Assembly (NCBI GenBank): GCA_023393455.1
Contig: JAEWLJ010000027.1
Location: 1-64,000 of the forward strand
Source: Methanobacteriota archaeon
GTDB taxonomy: Archaea > Halobacteriota > Methanomicrobia > Methanomicrobiales > Methanoculleaceae
Reading direction: 5' to 3'
DNA: 64,000 nt
Shown here: in pieces, positions 8,875 through 17,009 of the stretch
Position numbering within the stretch: the first letter of the stretch is position 1
Layout: each line of letters starts with the position of its first letter
The notes under the pieces: model-generated
What the model was told of the DNA's origin: nothing
The model's input: only the letters and a program-made list of their open reading frames with translations
Databases searched by the model: none
Translations under genes and position numbers: made by a program

Positions 8875-9630
8875 TCAGTCATCCATCCGGGAATCTATCC
8901 GGCCGATGAAGTCCTTCATCCGGGTGAACCGTGGGTCGTTCAGGAGCAGGTCCGGTGACCCCTGCTCGGCAACCACGCCGTTCTCCATGAAGAGAACCTC
9001 GTTTGCAACCGAGCAGGCAAACCCCATCTCGTGGGTGACGACGAGCATCGTCATCCCGTTGCGGGCCAGTTTCTTCATCACCTCGAGCACCTCCCTCGTC
9101 AACTCGGGGTCGAGCGCAGAGGTCGGTTCGTCGAAGAGGATGACGTCCGGGTCCATGGCAAGCGCCCGTGCGATGGAGACCCGCTGGGCCTGGCCGCCCG
9201 AGAGTTCCGCCGGGTAGTGATCGGCCCACTCCTCCATCCCGACCTGCCGGAGTTCGGTGAGCGCCTTTTCGCGCGCTTCTGCTTTCCCCATGCCCCTGAC
9301 CTTCAGGAGCGCCAGTTCGACGTTCTTCAGCGCGGTAAGGTGGTCGAAGAGGAAGAAGTTCTGGAAGACCATCCCGATCTTCTGCCGGAAGTGGTTGATC
9401 CGGGCTCCGGAGTTCGTGACCTCCTCCCCGTCGAGCCAGACCCTTCCGCGGTCGGGTGTGGTCAGCTGGTTGATACACCGCAGAAGCGTGCTCTTCCCGG
9501 TTCCCGAGGGGCCGATGAAGACCTTCGTCTCGCCGCGGCGGACGTCGAACGATACCCCGCGCAGCACCTCGGTCTCCCCGAAGGACTTGTGTATCTCCTC
9601 GACTCTCAGTACAATGTCGTTGTCGTTCAT
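8875..9630 (-). CDS. Amino-acid ABC importer ATPase, GlnQ type, 251 aa
   Basis: The ATPase subunit has Walker A GPSGTGKSTL (Lys46), Q-loop FQNFFLF, signature LSGGQAQRVSIARAL, Walker B VILFDEPTSALDPE and switch His in VVTHEMGFA. Length and motifs match GlnQ/HisP proteins of about 240-250 aa. It begins 3 nt after the stop of the upstream permease and ends 8 nt before the downstream one, so the three genes form one transcript. It should power the import channel at the cytoplasmic face. Confidence 0.93.
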   Translation of the reverse strand: MNDNDIVLRVEEIHKSFGETEVLRGVSFDVRRGETKVFIGPSGTGKSTLLRCINQLTTPDRGRVWLDGEEVTNSGARINHFRQKIGMVFQNFFLFDHLTALKNVELALLKVRGMGKAEAREKALTELRQVGMEEWADHYPAELSGGQAQRVSIARALAMDPDVILFDEPTSALDPELTREVLEVMKKLARNGMTMLVVTHEMGFACSVANEVLFMENGVVAEQGSPDLLLNDPRFTRMKDFIGRIDSRMDD

Positions 9631-9633
9631 GCT

Positions 9634-10311
9634 CTACGTCGCTCCGGTTCCGAATCCGGGGATTGCTATCCTCGCCTCAAGCCTGTGCAGGATCTTGAGC
9701 CCCCCGTAGTTCAAGACGATGAAGATCCCCGCCGCCGCGAGATAGATCGGTATCGTGATGTGGGTCTGCGTGACGATCCTTGAGGTGATGGTGAGCAGTT
9801 CCACGACCCCGATAGCGTAACAGACCGCCGAATCGGTCAGGATATTGGGGTACTCGTTCGACCAGCCCGGGAGCGCTATACGCATCGCCTGGGGAAGGAT
9901 GACCGATTGGATGGCGGTGAACCTGCTCATCCCGAGCGACCGCGCCGCAATCATCTGTCCTTCGCTGACCGACTGGATGGCCCCCCGGAAGATCTGCGAC
10001 TGGTATGCCGCCCCCCGGAGGCCCAGCACGATCGCCCCGACGACGAACGCCGAGAGATGGCCGAGCCCGATCGCCGGGAATATGCCGAACCAGAAGAGGA
10101 AGAGCAGGACGAGGATGGGAAGACCCCTGAAGAACCAGACGTAGATCCCGACGGCCCCCCGAACCGGCCACGCCCCGTAGACCTGGCCGAGCGCCATAGG
10201 GAGCCCGAGAAGGACCCCGAGGCCGAGGGCAACGATGACAAGGCCGAGGGTAGAGGCGACGCCTGAAAGGAGATACGGTAACCAGTCGATGAGAATTGGT
10301 AGAATGTCCAT
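9634..10311 (-). CDS. Amino-acid ABC importer permease, first gene of the operon, 225 aa
   Basis: The topology matches the permease at 8180-8866, with the EAA loop AARSLGMSRFTAIQSVILPQ near residue 125 and FFRGLPILVLLFLFWFGIFP before it. The two permeases are paralogous but clearly different, as expected for a heterodimer. The gene leads the operon. The 250 nt upstream to the divergent aldolase gene must hold both promoters. No binding protein is in this operon; a suitable candidate lies at 13719-14483. Confidence 0.9.
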   Translation of the reverse strand: MDILPILIDWLPYLLSGVASTLGLVIVALGLGVLLGLPMALGQVYGAWPVRGAVGIYVWFFRGLPILVLLFLFWFGIFPAIGLGHLSAFVVGAIVLGLRGAAYQSQIFRGAIQSVSEGQMIAARSLGMSRFTAIQSVILPQAMRIALPGWSNEYPNILTDSAVCYAIGVVELLTITSRIVTQTHITIPIYLAAAGIFIVLNYGGLKILHRLEARIAIPGFGTGAT

Positions 10312-10562
10312 TTGGCTATCCCTGAATCACTGCAGTCTCTCCGGCCGGGAGAACGGTGCCGGGTACTCTACGCATGAATCTGACGGAGAGCAAAATAAAC
10401 GTTCCCAAATCCGCCTCAATTGAGCGGGACGGCCGCTCGTTCTGGCGGGAGGTTTTTGTCTCCGGAGGTGGGTTCTGCCGTATCCGCTCCAAACGCCCTT
10501 CACGCTGCGCTCCGGGGGGTTCCAGCAACACTTAAGTATCTGGGGGAGGGGGAAGAAGGGGT

Positions 10563-11486
10563 ATGCCACCTGCACACGATGTCAGGATCCCTCTCGATGT
10601 GCCCTCTGAAGAGCAGGAGAGGTACCGGGAGAACTACCGGACGATCACGCACGACACCGGGAGACTGATGCTCTTTGCCGGGGACCAGAAGATCGAGCAC
10701 CTCAACGATGACTTCGCCGGCGAAGGCATCCATCCCGAGGATGCCGACCCCGAACACCTCTTCCGGATCGCGAGTCGGGCGAGGATCGGGGTATTTGCGA
10801 CGCAACTCGGGATGATCGCCCGTTACGGCGCGGATTACCGGGATGTTCCGTATCTCGTCAAGCTCAACTCGAAGACCCACCTGGTCAAGACCGCCCAGCG
10901 CGATCCGCTCAGTTCGGAACTCCATCTCGTCCGGCAGGCTGTCGATCTCCGCGACCGGACGGGGCTCTCGATCCTCGGCGTCGGCTACACGGTCTACCTC
11001 GGGAGCGAGTACGAGTCGATGATGCTCTACCAGGCGGCCCAGATCATCAACCATGCGCACGCAAACGGCCTCATCACCGTACTCTGGATGTATCCCCGCG
11101 GCAAGGCGGTCAAGGACGAGCGCGACCCGCACCTGGTCGCGGGCGCGGCGGGTGTCGCGGCGACCCTCGGGAGCGACTTTGCGAAGGTGAATTCGCCGAA
11201 AGCGGGCGGTTCGAGTGATGCTGAGCTGCTCCGCGAGGCGGTGGCGGCCGCAGGCCGGACCGGTGTCGTCTGTGCGGGCGGGTCGCACGCCGATATGCAG
11301 GCGTTCCTGCAGCAGCTCCACGACCAGATCCACATCGGCGGCACGGTCGGGAACGCGACCGGCAGGAACATCCACCAGCGGTCGCTCGAGGAGGCTGTCG
11401 CGTTCTGCAACGCGATATCGGCGATCACCCTCGATGATGCGAGCGTTGCGGAAGCAAACAAGATCTGCATGGGAGGCAGGTGTTAG
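10563..11486 (+). CDS. Archaeal class I fructose-bisphosphate aldolase (DeoC/FbaB family), 307 aa
   Basis: It should catalyse reversible aldol cleavage of fructose 1,6-bisphosphate through a Schiff base. Candidate catalytic residues are Asp41 (FAGDQKIEH), Tyr177 (LWMYPRG) and Lys208 (FAKVNSP). The 31-residue Tyr-Lys spacing equals that of characterised archaeal class I aldolases. The C-terminal GGTVGNATGRNIHQRS is the phosphate-binding loop. Phosphofructokinase follows after 1 nt, so the pair is an operon controlling the C3/C6 step. A TATA-like acttaagtat lies about 35 nt upstream of the ATG. Confidence 0.88.
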   Translation: MPPAHDVRIPLDVPSEEQERYRENYRTITHDTGRLMLFAGDQKIEHLNDDFAGEGIHPEDADPEHLFRIASRARIGVFATQLGMIARYGADYRDVPYLVKLNSKTHLVKTAQRDPLSSELHLVRQAVDLRDRTGLSILGVGYTVYLGSEYESMMLYQAAQIINHAHANGLITVLWMYPRGKAVKDERDPHLVAGAAGVAATLGSDFAKVNSPKAGGSSDAELLREAVAAAGRTGVVCAGGSHADMQAFLQQLHDQIHIGGTVGNATGRNIHQRSLEEAVAFCNAISAITLDDASVAEANKICMGGRC

Positions 11487-11487
11487 G

Positions 11488-12522
11488 ATGACGACGGTCG
11501 GCGTCCTCACCGGGGGAGGAGACTGCCCGGGCCTGAACGCGGTGATCCGGGCGGTCGTGCGGACGGGGGCGAAGCACGGGTTCGACACGATCGGGATCCG
11601 GGACGGATGGCACGGCCTCGTGGCCGGGAACGTCGAGCCGCTCACCGATTACTCGGTGACGGGTATCCTCCCGAAGGGTGGGACGATCCTCGGGACATCG
11701 CGGACGAATCCCTTCAAGAACGAGGCCGACGTCCAGCGTCTGCGCGACAACCTCAGGAAGTTCGGGATCGATGCGATCGTCGCGATCGGCGGCGAGGATA
11801 CCCTCGGTGTCGCGTGCAAACTCTCGCAGTTGGGTATCCCGGTGGTGGGGGTGCCGAAGACCATCGACAACGACGTCGGCGCGACCGACTACACGTTCGG
11901 GTTCGACACCGCCGTCGCCACCGTCACGGAGGCGATCGATCGCCTCCACACGACAGCGGAGTCGCATCACCGGATCATGGTAGTGGAGGTGATGGGGCGG
12001 CATGCTGGCTGGATCGCGACCGTGGCCGGGATCGCAGGCGGGGCCGACGAGATCCTCATCCCGGAGATCCCGTTCGACCTCGACGTGGTCACCCACCATC
12101 TCCGGGCACGCTACGAGCGGGGAAAGAAGTTCAGCATCGTCGTGGTCGCCGAGGGCGCCCAGCCGAAGGGGATGGCGGAGGCGATGACCCAGTCGGCACG
12201 GACGGACGAGTTCGGCCACGTGACGCTCGGCGGCATCGGGAACTACCTGCGCGACGAACTCGAAAAACGGCTCGATATGGAGGTGCGGGTGACGGTGCTC
12301 GGGCACGTCCAGCGCGGTGGTTCGCCGACGGCGCGCGACCGGGTGCTCGCGACCCGGTTCGGGGTGGCCGCGGCGGATCTCATCAGGGATAAGGACTTCG
12401 GGAAGATGGTCGCGCTCAGAGGGGACGATATCGTCGCGGTTCCGCTCGAAGAGGCGGTGGCGAACCTCAAGACGGTGAATATGGACCTCTACAAGATGGC
12501 AAGCATCTTCTACGGGGGGTAG
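11488..12522 (+). CDS. 6-phosphofructokinase, PfkA family, probably pyrophosphate-dependent, 344 aa
   Basis: It phosphorylates fructose 6-phosphate to fructose 1,6-bisphosphate. The PfkA signature is clear: GGGDCPGLNAVIR near residue 9, PKTIDND at 123-129, MGRHAGWIA and the late LGHVQRGGSPTARDR. At the phosphoryl-donor site it reads GGEDT, with Asp at 104, and PKTIDND puts Lys at 124. In characterised PfkA enzymes ATP-users have Gly at both places, whereas Asp104 and Lys124 mark pyrophosphate users. A reversible, PPi-dependent enzyme is therefore inferred. It starts 1 nt after the aldolase stop, with GTTAGG just upstream. Confidence 0.88.
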   Translation: MTTVGVLTGGGDCPGLNAVIRAVVRTGAKHGFDTIGIRDGWHGLVAGNVEPLTDYSVTGILPKGGTILGTSRTNPFKNEADVQRLRDNLRKFGIDAIVAIGGEDTLGVACKLSQLGIPVVGVPKTIDNDVGATDYTFGFDTAVATVTEAIDRLHTTAESHHRIMVVEVMGRHAGWIATVAGIAGGADEILIPEIPFDLDVVTHHLRARYERGKKFSIVVVAEGAQPKGMAEAMTQSARTDEFGHVTLGGIGNYLRDELEKRLDMEVRVTVLGHVQRGGSPTARDRVLATRFGVAAADLIRDKDFGKMVALRGDDIVAVPLEEAVANLKTVNMDLYKMASIFYGG

Positions 12523-12535
12523 GCGGCACCGGACC

Positions 12536-13660
12536 CTACCGCCGGTGCAGGTGCCGGTGGTGGATGTCGGGCTGGTGCGGGTGCTCGTGGGCGAGTTCGG
12601 CATGGGCGTGCACGTGGGAGTGTTCCCCGGCCGCCGGGAGCGGCGGGTCGCTGGCCTCGTGGTCGTGATCGTGGTGCAGGTCGTCGTGGCGGTGGCGGTG
12701 CTCGTGGACGACGCCCGGGTGCCGGTGGGGATGGGAGTGCTCCTCGGAGATCATCAGCCAGGCTCCGACGGCCATGACGGGCAGCGCGATGTAGAAGGTG
12801 CCCGCCGGTAGTTCGACGAAGAGCAGGAGCGAGAAGAGGACGCCGAAGAACGGGGAGACGGCGAGGAGCGAGCCTGCCCGGGCTGCGCCGATACCCCGGA
12901 GGGCGAGGAGGAAGAGGATACTCGTCAGCCCCCCGTAGCAGAGGAACCCGACCGCCATGGCGGCGGCGGTAACTGTCAGGCCCGGGAGGTGTTCCCCGGC
13001 GGCGAGCGCGATGAGGAGCGTGACGGTGCCGGCCCCAAGCCCCTTGATGGATATGACAAGGAGCGGGTCCTTTGCCGAGAGCCGCTGCCCTAAGTTGTTG
13101 TCGACCGCCCAGAAGAGGCAGGTGAGGAGGATGCCGAGCGCCGGGAGGGAGAGGCCGAGTCCGGCTGCCGGGTTCCAGGTGAGGATGAGGCACGACGCGG
13201 TGATGCACCCGAGCGCGGCCCATACGCGGCGGCCCACCCACTCACCAACGATCACCGCGGCGATCAGTGTCGTTGCAACGGCCTCGAAGTTCAGGAGGAG
13301 GGCCGCCGTCGCCGCCGGTGTTCCCGTGAGGCTGTATACCAGGGTGACCGGTGCGAGAAGCCCTCCAAAGAGCGTTACGCCTATGAGCCAGGGGATCTCG
13401 CTCCTCCCGGGCGGTGCTTCCCTGTGGCTCCGCCGGGTGCCCGTCGCCGTTCCGGCGAGGGAGAAGAGCAGGGCGCCGGAACCGCTCCCGAGCGAGACCA
13501 GCGCGGCGAGCGCGAGCGGCCCGATCTCGGCGAGGAGAAGTTTCGTGAACGGGGCGCTCCCGCCGATCAGGATCGCCGTCGCCAGCGCATAAAGAACGGG
13601 TGTCCGGTACTGTCTCAGGGTGGATCCGGTCTCTATGACGGCGGGTCTGCGCGGGTACAG
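12536..13660 (-). CDS. EamA/DMT-family transporter with His-rich tail and apparent CTG start, about 374 aa
   Basis: Two EamA repeats are readable. The first includes YALATAILIGGSAPFTKLL and the second GLGLSLPALGILLTCLFWAV. About ten helices end near residue 305. The last 70 residues are a soluble tail with some two dozen His, suggesting nickel, cobalt, zinc or another metal. A GTG at 13255 would discard the whole first repeat. The frame stays open rightwards to 13719 but has no ATG, GTG or TTG. The best start is a CTG at 13660, preceded by GGAGG (13673-13669) with 8 nt spacing. A sequencing error is the alternative. It lies downstream of the binding-protein gene on the same strand. Confidence 0.7.
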   Translation of the reverse strand: MYPRRPAVIETGSTLRQYRTPVLYALATAILIGGSAPFTKLLLAEIGPLALAALVSLGSGSGALLFSLAGTATGTRRSHREAPPGRSEIPWLIGVTLFGGLLAPVTLVYSLTGTPAATAALLLNFEAVATTLIAAVIVGEWVGRRVWAALGCITASCLILTWNPAAGLGLSLPALGILLTCLFWAVDNNLGQRLSAKDPLLVISIKGLGAGTVTLLIALAAGEHLPGLTVTAAAMAVGFLCYGGLTSILFLLALRGIGAARAGSLLAVSPFFGVLFSLLLFVELPAGTFYIALPVMAVGAWLMISEEHSHPHRHPGVVHEHRHRHDDLHHDHDHEASDPPLPAAGEHSHVHAHAELAHEHPHQPDIHHRHLHRR

Positions 13661-13718
13661 GAGAGGTGCCTCCGGAAAAGTTAAGCGTCGTGAAAATGGG
13701 GGGACGAATCGTCCCCGG

Positions 13719-14483
13719 TTACTTCAAGTTGTGCTTCTCTTTGAGTTCTTCCCAATAGGGATCGGCCTGGAGTTCCGCGATCGCTTCGTTCATGAACTCA
13801 AGGAGTTCGGTGTCCTCCTTTCTGATGGCGACGCCGAACTGTTCCATGGTCTCGACGGAACCGATGGTCTTGACCGGCTTGCCCTTGATGATGTCCTGGA
13901 TGGAGACGTCGTCATACATGACCGCGTCGACCCTGCCTGCCTCGAGATCGCTGACGGCAAGCTGCGTGTTGGCGTAGGTCTTCAGGTTCTCGGCGGGCAT
14001 CGTCCCGTTCTTGACCAGGTTATCCTCGATCCAGTGGGCGGCGGTGCAGCCCTGCTGTGCTCCGAGAATCACCTTGCCGGCAAGGACGTCCTCAAGCGTC
14101 ACGTTCGCGTCCTCGCGCGTCACGACGTCCTGGTTGACGGTCCAGTAGGGGTTGCTGAAGTTGACCGCTTCCTGCCGCACAGGGGTGATCGACATCCCTG
14201 CATAGACCATGTCGATCTTCCCTGCCTGGAGCGCGGGGATGATGCCGCTCCACTCCACCGGCATGAACGCCACCGTGACGCCCTTCTTCTCGGCGATCCA
14301 CTTCATGGAGTCGACGTCGAATCCCTGGGCGTTGCCGTCCTTATCGACGTAACTGTAGGGAGGGTAGGCATCGTCGATGCCGACGACATAGTCCGGTTCG
14401 GTCGTGCCGGTGCATCCTGCACCTGCGACTGCCAGCACCGTAACGATACCGATGAGCAGTATAAGAATCCCATGCTTTTTCAT
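13719..14483 (-). CDS. Amino-acid ABC importer substrate-binding lipoprotein, 254 aa
   Basis: The signal peptide ends in a lipobox, LAVAGAGC (Cys24), so it is lipid-anchored outside the cell. The mature part is a periplasmic-binding-protein type 2 fold of the SBP_bac_3 family: YVVGIDDAYPPYSYVDKDG, the arginine-containing MSITPVRQEAVNFSNPY hinge, and YDDVSIQDII in the second lobe. The Arg in TPVRQE is the usual carboxylate ligand for amino acids. It probably serves the permease-ATPase operon at 8180-10311, separated by the aldolase, kinase and EamA genes. A TATA-like GGTTAATTTTAC lies about 30 nt upstream. Confidence 0.9.
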   Translation of the reverse strand: MKKHGILILLIGIVTVLAVAGAGCTGTTEPDYVVGIDDAYPPYSYVDKDGNAQGFDVDSMKWIAEKKGVTVAFMPVEWSGIIPALQAGKIDMVYAGMSITPVRQEAVNFSNPYWTVNQDVVTREDANVTLEDVLAGKVILGAQQGCTAAHWIEDNLVKNGTMPAENLKTYANTQLAVSDLEAGRVDAVMYDDVSIQDIIKGKPVKTIGSVETMEQFGVAIRKEDTELLEFMNEAIAELQADPYWEELKEKHNLK

Positions 14484-14793
14484 AAGGGAAAGTTTAGTTA
14501 GGTGAGTAAAATTAACCTTTTGATTTGGCCCTGCCGAAGAGCCTGTTCAGCCGATAGTCTCTCCAGGAAACTTACTCGATGGGAAGATCCTGTTTATTCT
14601 GCTGCAGGTTGTCCTGGAATACCCGGGTTATGGCCTCATCACGCATGGTCTATCGAGAATAACTCAAAGAGCCGTGCCGATTGATCGGTCGAGGCACCTC
14701 TCGCGCCGGTGCTACGATGACGATAGGTGTTTATAGTACCGTACCCTGCCACGGTAACTCCTGGTGAAGAGCGATCAGGTGGTGAGAAGAGAG
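14484..14793. other. Intergenic region between divergent genes
   Basis: About 310 nt without a gene. The left end holds the promoter of the binding protein (minus strand, near 14507-14518). The right end holds a TATA-like gtttatagt at about 14728-14736 for the DUF2795 gene. Nothing else is recognisable between; there is no tRNA-like cloverleaf. Confidence 0.5.
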
Positions 14794-15042
14794 ATGAAGA
14801 AAGAGTCCGCCACGAGCGGGATGTCAAAAGTTGCCGGACCCCTGCAGGAGATCGACCCGCGGGTGATCGAGATGATCATGTCCCGGATTAACTTCCCTGC
14901 ATCAAAGAGCGATCTTATCACCCGGGCGCAGGATAGCGGAGCGTCGCAGGGTGTCCTTGAGACGGTGAACCTGTTTGCCGAACGAAATTACACCAGCATG
15001 GACGAGATCCGATCCGAACTGAAGAGGATCCGGCAGAGGTAA
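14794..15042 (+). CDS. DUF2795 small protein, 82 aa
   Basis: The C-terminal 60 residues (INFPASKSDLITRAQDSGAS, then a helix ending NYTSMDEIRSELKRIRQ) match the DUF2795 fold, a small helical domain with the P-A-[ST]-K-x-[DE]-L-[IV] start. Its role is unknown. I chose the ATG at 14794, preceded by GGTGAG with suitable spacing, over a GTG at 14764. It is transcribed alone from a TATA-like element about 60 nt upstream. Confidence 0.7.
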   Translation: MKKESATSGMSKVAGPLQEIDPRVIEMIMSRINFPASKSDLITRAQDSGASQGVLETVNLFAERNYTSMDEIRSELKRIRQR

Positions 15043-15105
15043 CCATCTTCACACGGATCTCTGCCGGCCCTGCTTCACAGGAAGGGATGTTGGCGGAGCG
15101 CCCGG

Positions 15106-15804
15106 TCAGACCAGCGTCCCCGGGAGGTGCTTGAGGAGCCACGCCTTCACCTCGACGTAGAGGCTTTCGGCTGTCTCGTCGAGGGTGTGCCCCGCCCCTT
15201 CGTAGACGATCAGCCGTTTGGGTTCGCCGGCGCGCCGGTAGACCTCCTCCGCGGAGGTATGGGAGAGAACCGGGTCTCGGTCCCCGTGCACCAGGAGGAT
15301 CGCGGCACGGCCGGCGAGGGCGGCGACCGGTTCGGTCCCGGCAGACTGGGTCGCGACGGCGACGACGACCCTGACCGCCGGGACGTTCGCCGCCGCCTGG
15401 ATCGCCACCGCTCCCCCGAGCGAGTGCCCGACGACCCCGGCGGCCGTGACACCCCGGCTTTCGAGGTAGCGCAGCCCGAGGACAGTGTCGAAGACCGATT
15501 CCACGAGGTCGGTCGGGTGCCGGTACTGCACCCGGAGCGCACTGATCCGGTGGTTCGGGAGATCCTGTGCCAGCCGCGGGTAGAGTCCCCGTGCCGGGGT
15601 GTCGAACCCGCCTCCGGTTCCGCCGACCATGACGACGCCGACCCTGGTCCCCTGCGCTTCGTAGTAGCGGCAGACGGTCGTCCCCCGGTCGGTCGCGATC
15701 TCCACGGTGTCGTAGGCCTCGCCGGCCTCTGGTATTCGCCTGATATCCGTAGGGCGCACGTCGACTCTCGCACCCTCCACTTCTATTTCAGTCGTTCCGG
15801 GCAT
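15106..15804 (-). CDS. Alpha/beta hydrolase, dienelactone-hydrolase-like, 232 aa
   Basis: The alpha/beta-hydrolase triad can be read as Ser128 in GHSLGG, Asp175 or Asp177 in HGDRDPVL and His206 in EGAGHTLDE. The N-terminal half contains GVVMVGGTGGGFDTP, which would form the oxyanion region. No signal peptide is present, so it is cytoplasmic; the substrate is unknown. The ATG at 15804 is used, and a TTG three codons upstream is possible. It is monocistronic, between the DUF2795 gene and the divergent protease gene. Confidence 0.82.
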   Translation of the reverse strand: MPGTTEIEVEGARVDVRPTDIRRIPEAGEAYDTVEIATDRGTTVCRYYEAQGTRVGVVMVGGTGGGFDTPARGLYPRLAQDLPNHRISALRVQYRHPTDLVESVFDTVLGLRYLESRGVTAAGVVGHSLGGAVAIQAAANVPAVRVVVAVATQSAGTEPVAALAGRAAILLVHGDRDPVLSHTSAEEVYRRAGEPKRLIVYEGAGHTLDETAESLYVEVKAWLLKHLPGTLV

Positions 15805-15942
15805 GGGGGGCAATAGATACCGGGGCTATTTGGCCTTTACGGCAGGGAGGTCGTTGTGCGCTCGGGCTGAGGGCGATCCAGAATAGCGTCCATTGATCTG
15901 TGCGGAAAGTACATTGCTATTGGTTGCGAATTATATATTATA

Positions 15943-16998
15943 ATGAATAAAATCGAACGCAGTCTCTCCCGGCAAACCGGGGATTCTTCCTGGAACTTCG
16001 GTCAGGAAGGACACGCAGTAGTCCCCGACTCGGGGGAGTCCGATGGTGACCTCCTCGACGCCTATTCCCGCGCCGTCGTCCGGGTCGTCGAGTCCGTGGG
16101 CCCCGCGGTCGTGAGCGTGGCCGTGGGGAAGAACTCTCCCGGGTGGCGCGGCGAGCAGGTGGGAGCAGGCTCGGGCGTGGCTGTGTCGCCGGAGGGCTAC
16201 ATCCTGACCAACAACCATGTGGTGCAGGGGGCAGGGAGGATCGAGGTCAGGACGGCGGACGGAACCGCTCTTCCTGCCCGCCTGGTCGGGGCCGACCCCG
16301 CGACCGACCTCGCCGTGCTCCGCGCTGATGCCGGGGATCTCGCCTACGCGTCGTTCGGCGATTCCGGGAAGCTCGCAGTCGGCCAGCTCGCGATCGCCAT
16401 CGGCAACCCGCTCGGTTTCGACTCGACCGTCTCGACAGGGGTCCTGAGCGCTCTCGGGAGGGCGTTTCGGAGCCGGGACGGTCGACTGATCGAGAACATC
16501 ATCCAGCACACCGCTCCCCTGAACCCCGGCAACTCCGGCGGCCCGCTGGTGGACTCCCGCGGCCGGGTCATCGGGATCAACACGGCCATCATCCCGATGG
16601 CTCAGAGCATCTGCTTCTCGATCCCCTCGAACACCGCCTCGTGGGTTCTCCCGCAGCTGGTCGCCGACGGCAGGGTGCGGCGCGGTTACCTCGGTATCGC
16701 CGGCCAGTCGCAACCGCTCCCGCAGCACCTCGTCGCGGCGCTCGGCCTCTCCGCGAACCAGGCGGTCGAGGTCGTCTCGCTGAACCGGACGAGCCCCGCC
16801 GGGCGGGCCGGGCTCAGGCCGGGCGACCTGATCGTCGCGATCAACGATACTCCTGTGGTCTGCGTCGACGATTTGCACCGGTTCCTCGCCGTCTGGCCTA
16901 TCGCGGAACCCGCTACCCTCGCGATAGTCCGGAACCAGCGGCGGATCACGCTCCCGATCGTTCCCGCGGAAGCGGTCGCGTGCACTGCCTCCGGGTGA
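15943..16998 (+). CDS. HtrA/DegP-type serine protease with PDZ domain, no signal peptide, 351 aa
   Basis: This S1C trypsin-like protease has an intact triad: His92 (TNNHVV), Asp122 (ATDLAVL) and Ser198 (GNSGGPL). A PDZ domain follows at about 245-340 (GYLGIAG, AGLRPGDLIVAINDTPV). The first 40 residues are polar, with neither signal peptide nor membrane anchor, unlike most bacterial DegP/DegS proteins. It is therefore probably a cytoplasmic protein-quality-control protease. The gene is isolated, with an AT-rich tract (ttatatattataatg) directly before the ATG that could serve as TATA for a short leader. Confidence 0.9.
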   Translation: MNKIERSLSRQTGDSSWNFGQEGHAVVPDSGESDGDLLDAYSRAVVRVVESVGPAVVSVAVGKNSPGWRGEQVGAGSGVAVSPEGYILTNNHVVQGAGRIEVRTADGTALPARLVGADPATDLAVLRADAGDLAYASFGDSGKLAVGQLAIAIGNPLGFDSTVSTGVLSALGRAFRSRDGRLIENIIQHTAPLNPGNSGGPLVDSRGRVIGINTAIIPMAQSICFSIPSNTASWVLPQLVADGRVRRGYLGIAGQSQPLPQHLVAALGLSANQAVEVVSLNRTSPAGRAGLRPGDLIVAINDTPVVCVDDLHRFLAVWPIAEPATLAIVRNQRRITLPIVPAEAVACTASG

Positions 16999-17009
16999 AG
17001 GGGGTACGG

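Noticed and set aside
12545..12811. Val/Gly-rich frame opposite the EamA tail
   Set aside because: It is the complement of the CAC/CAT-rich histidine tail and has no features of its own.
14484..14793. tRNA gene in the intergenic region
   Set aside because: No TpsiC-arm consensus or cloverleaf could be formed. The same negative result holds for the other intergenic gaps I read.
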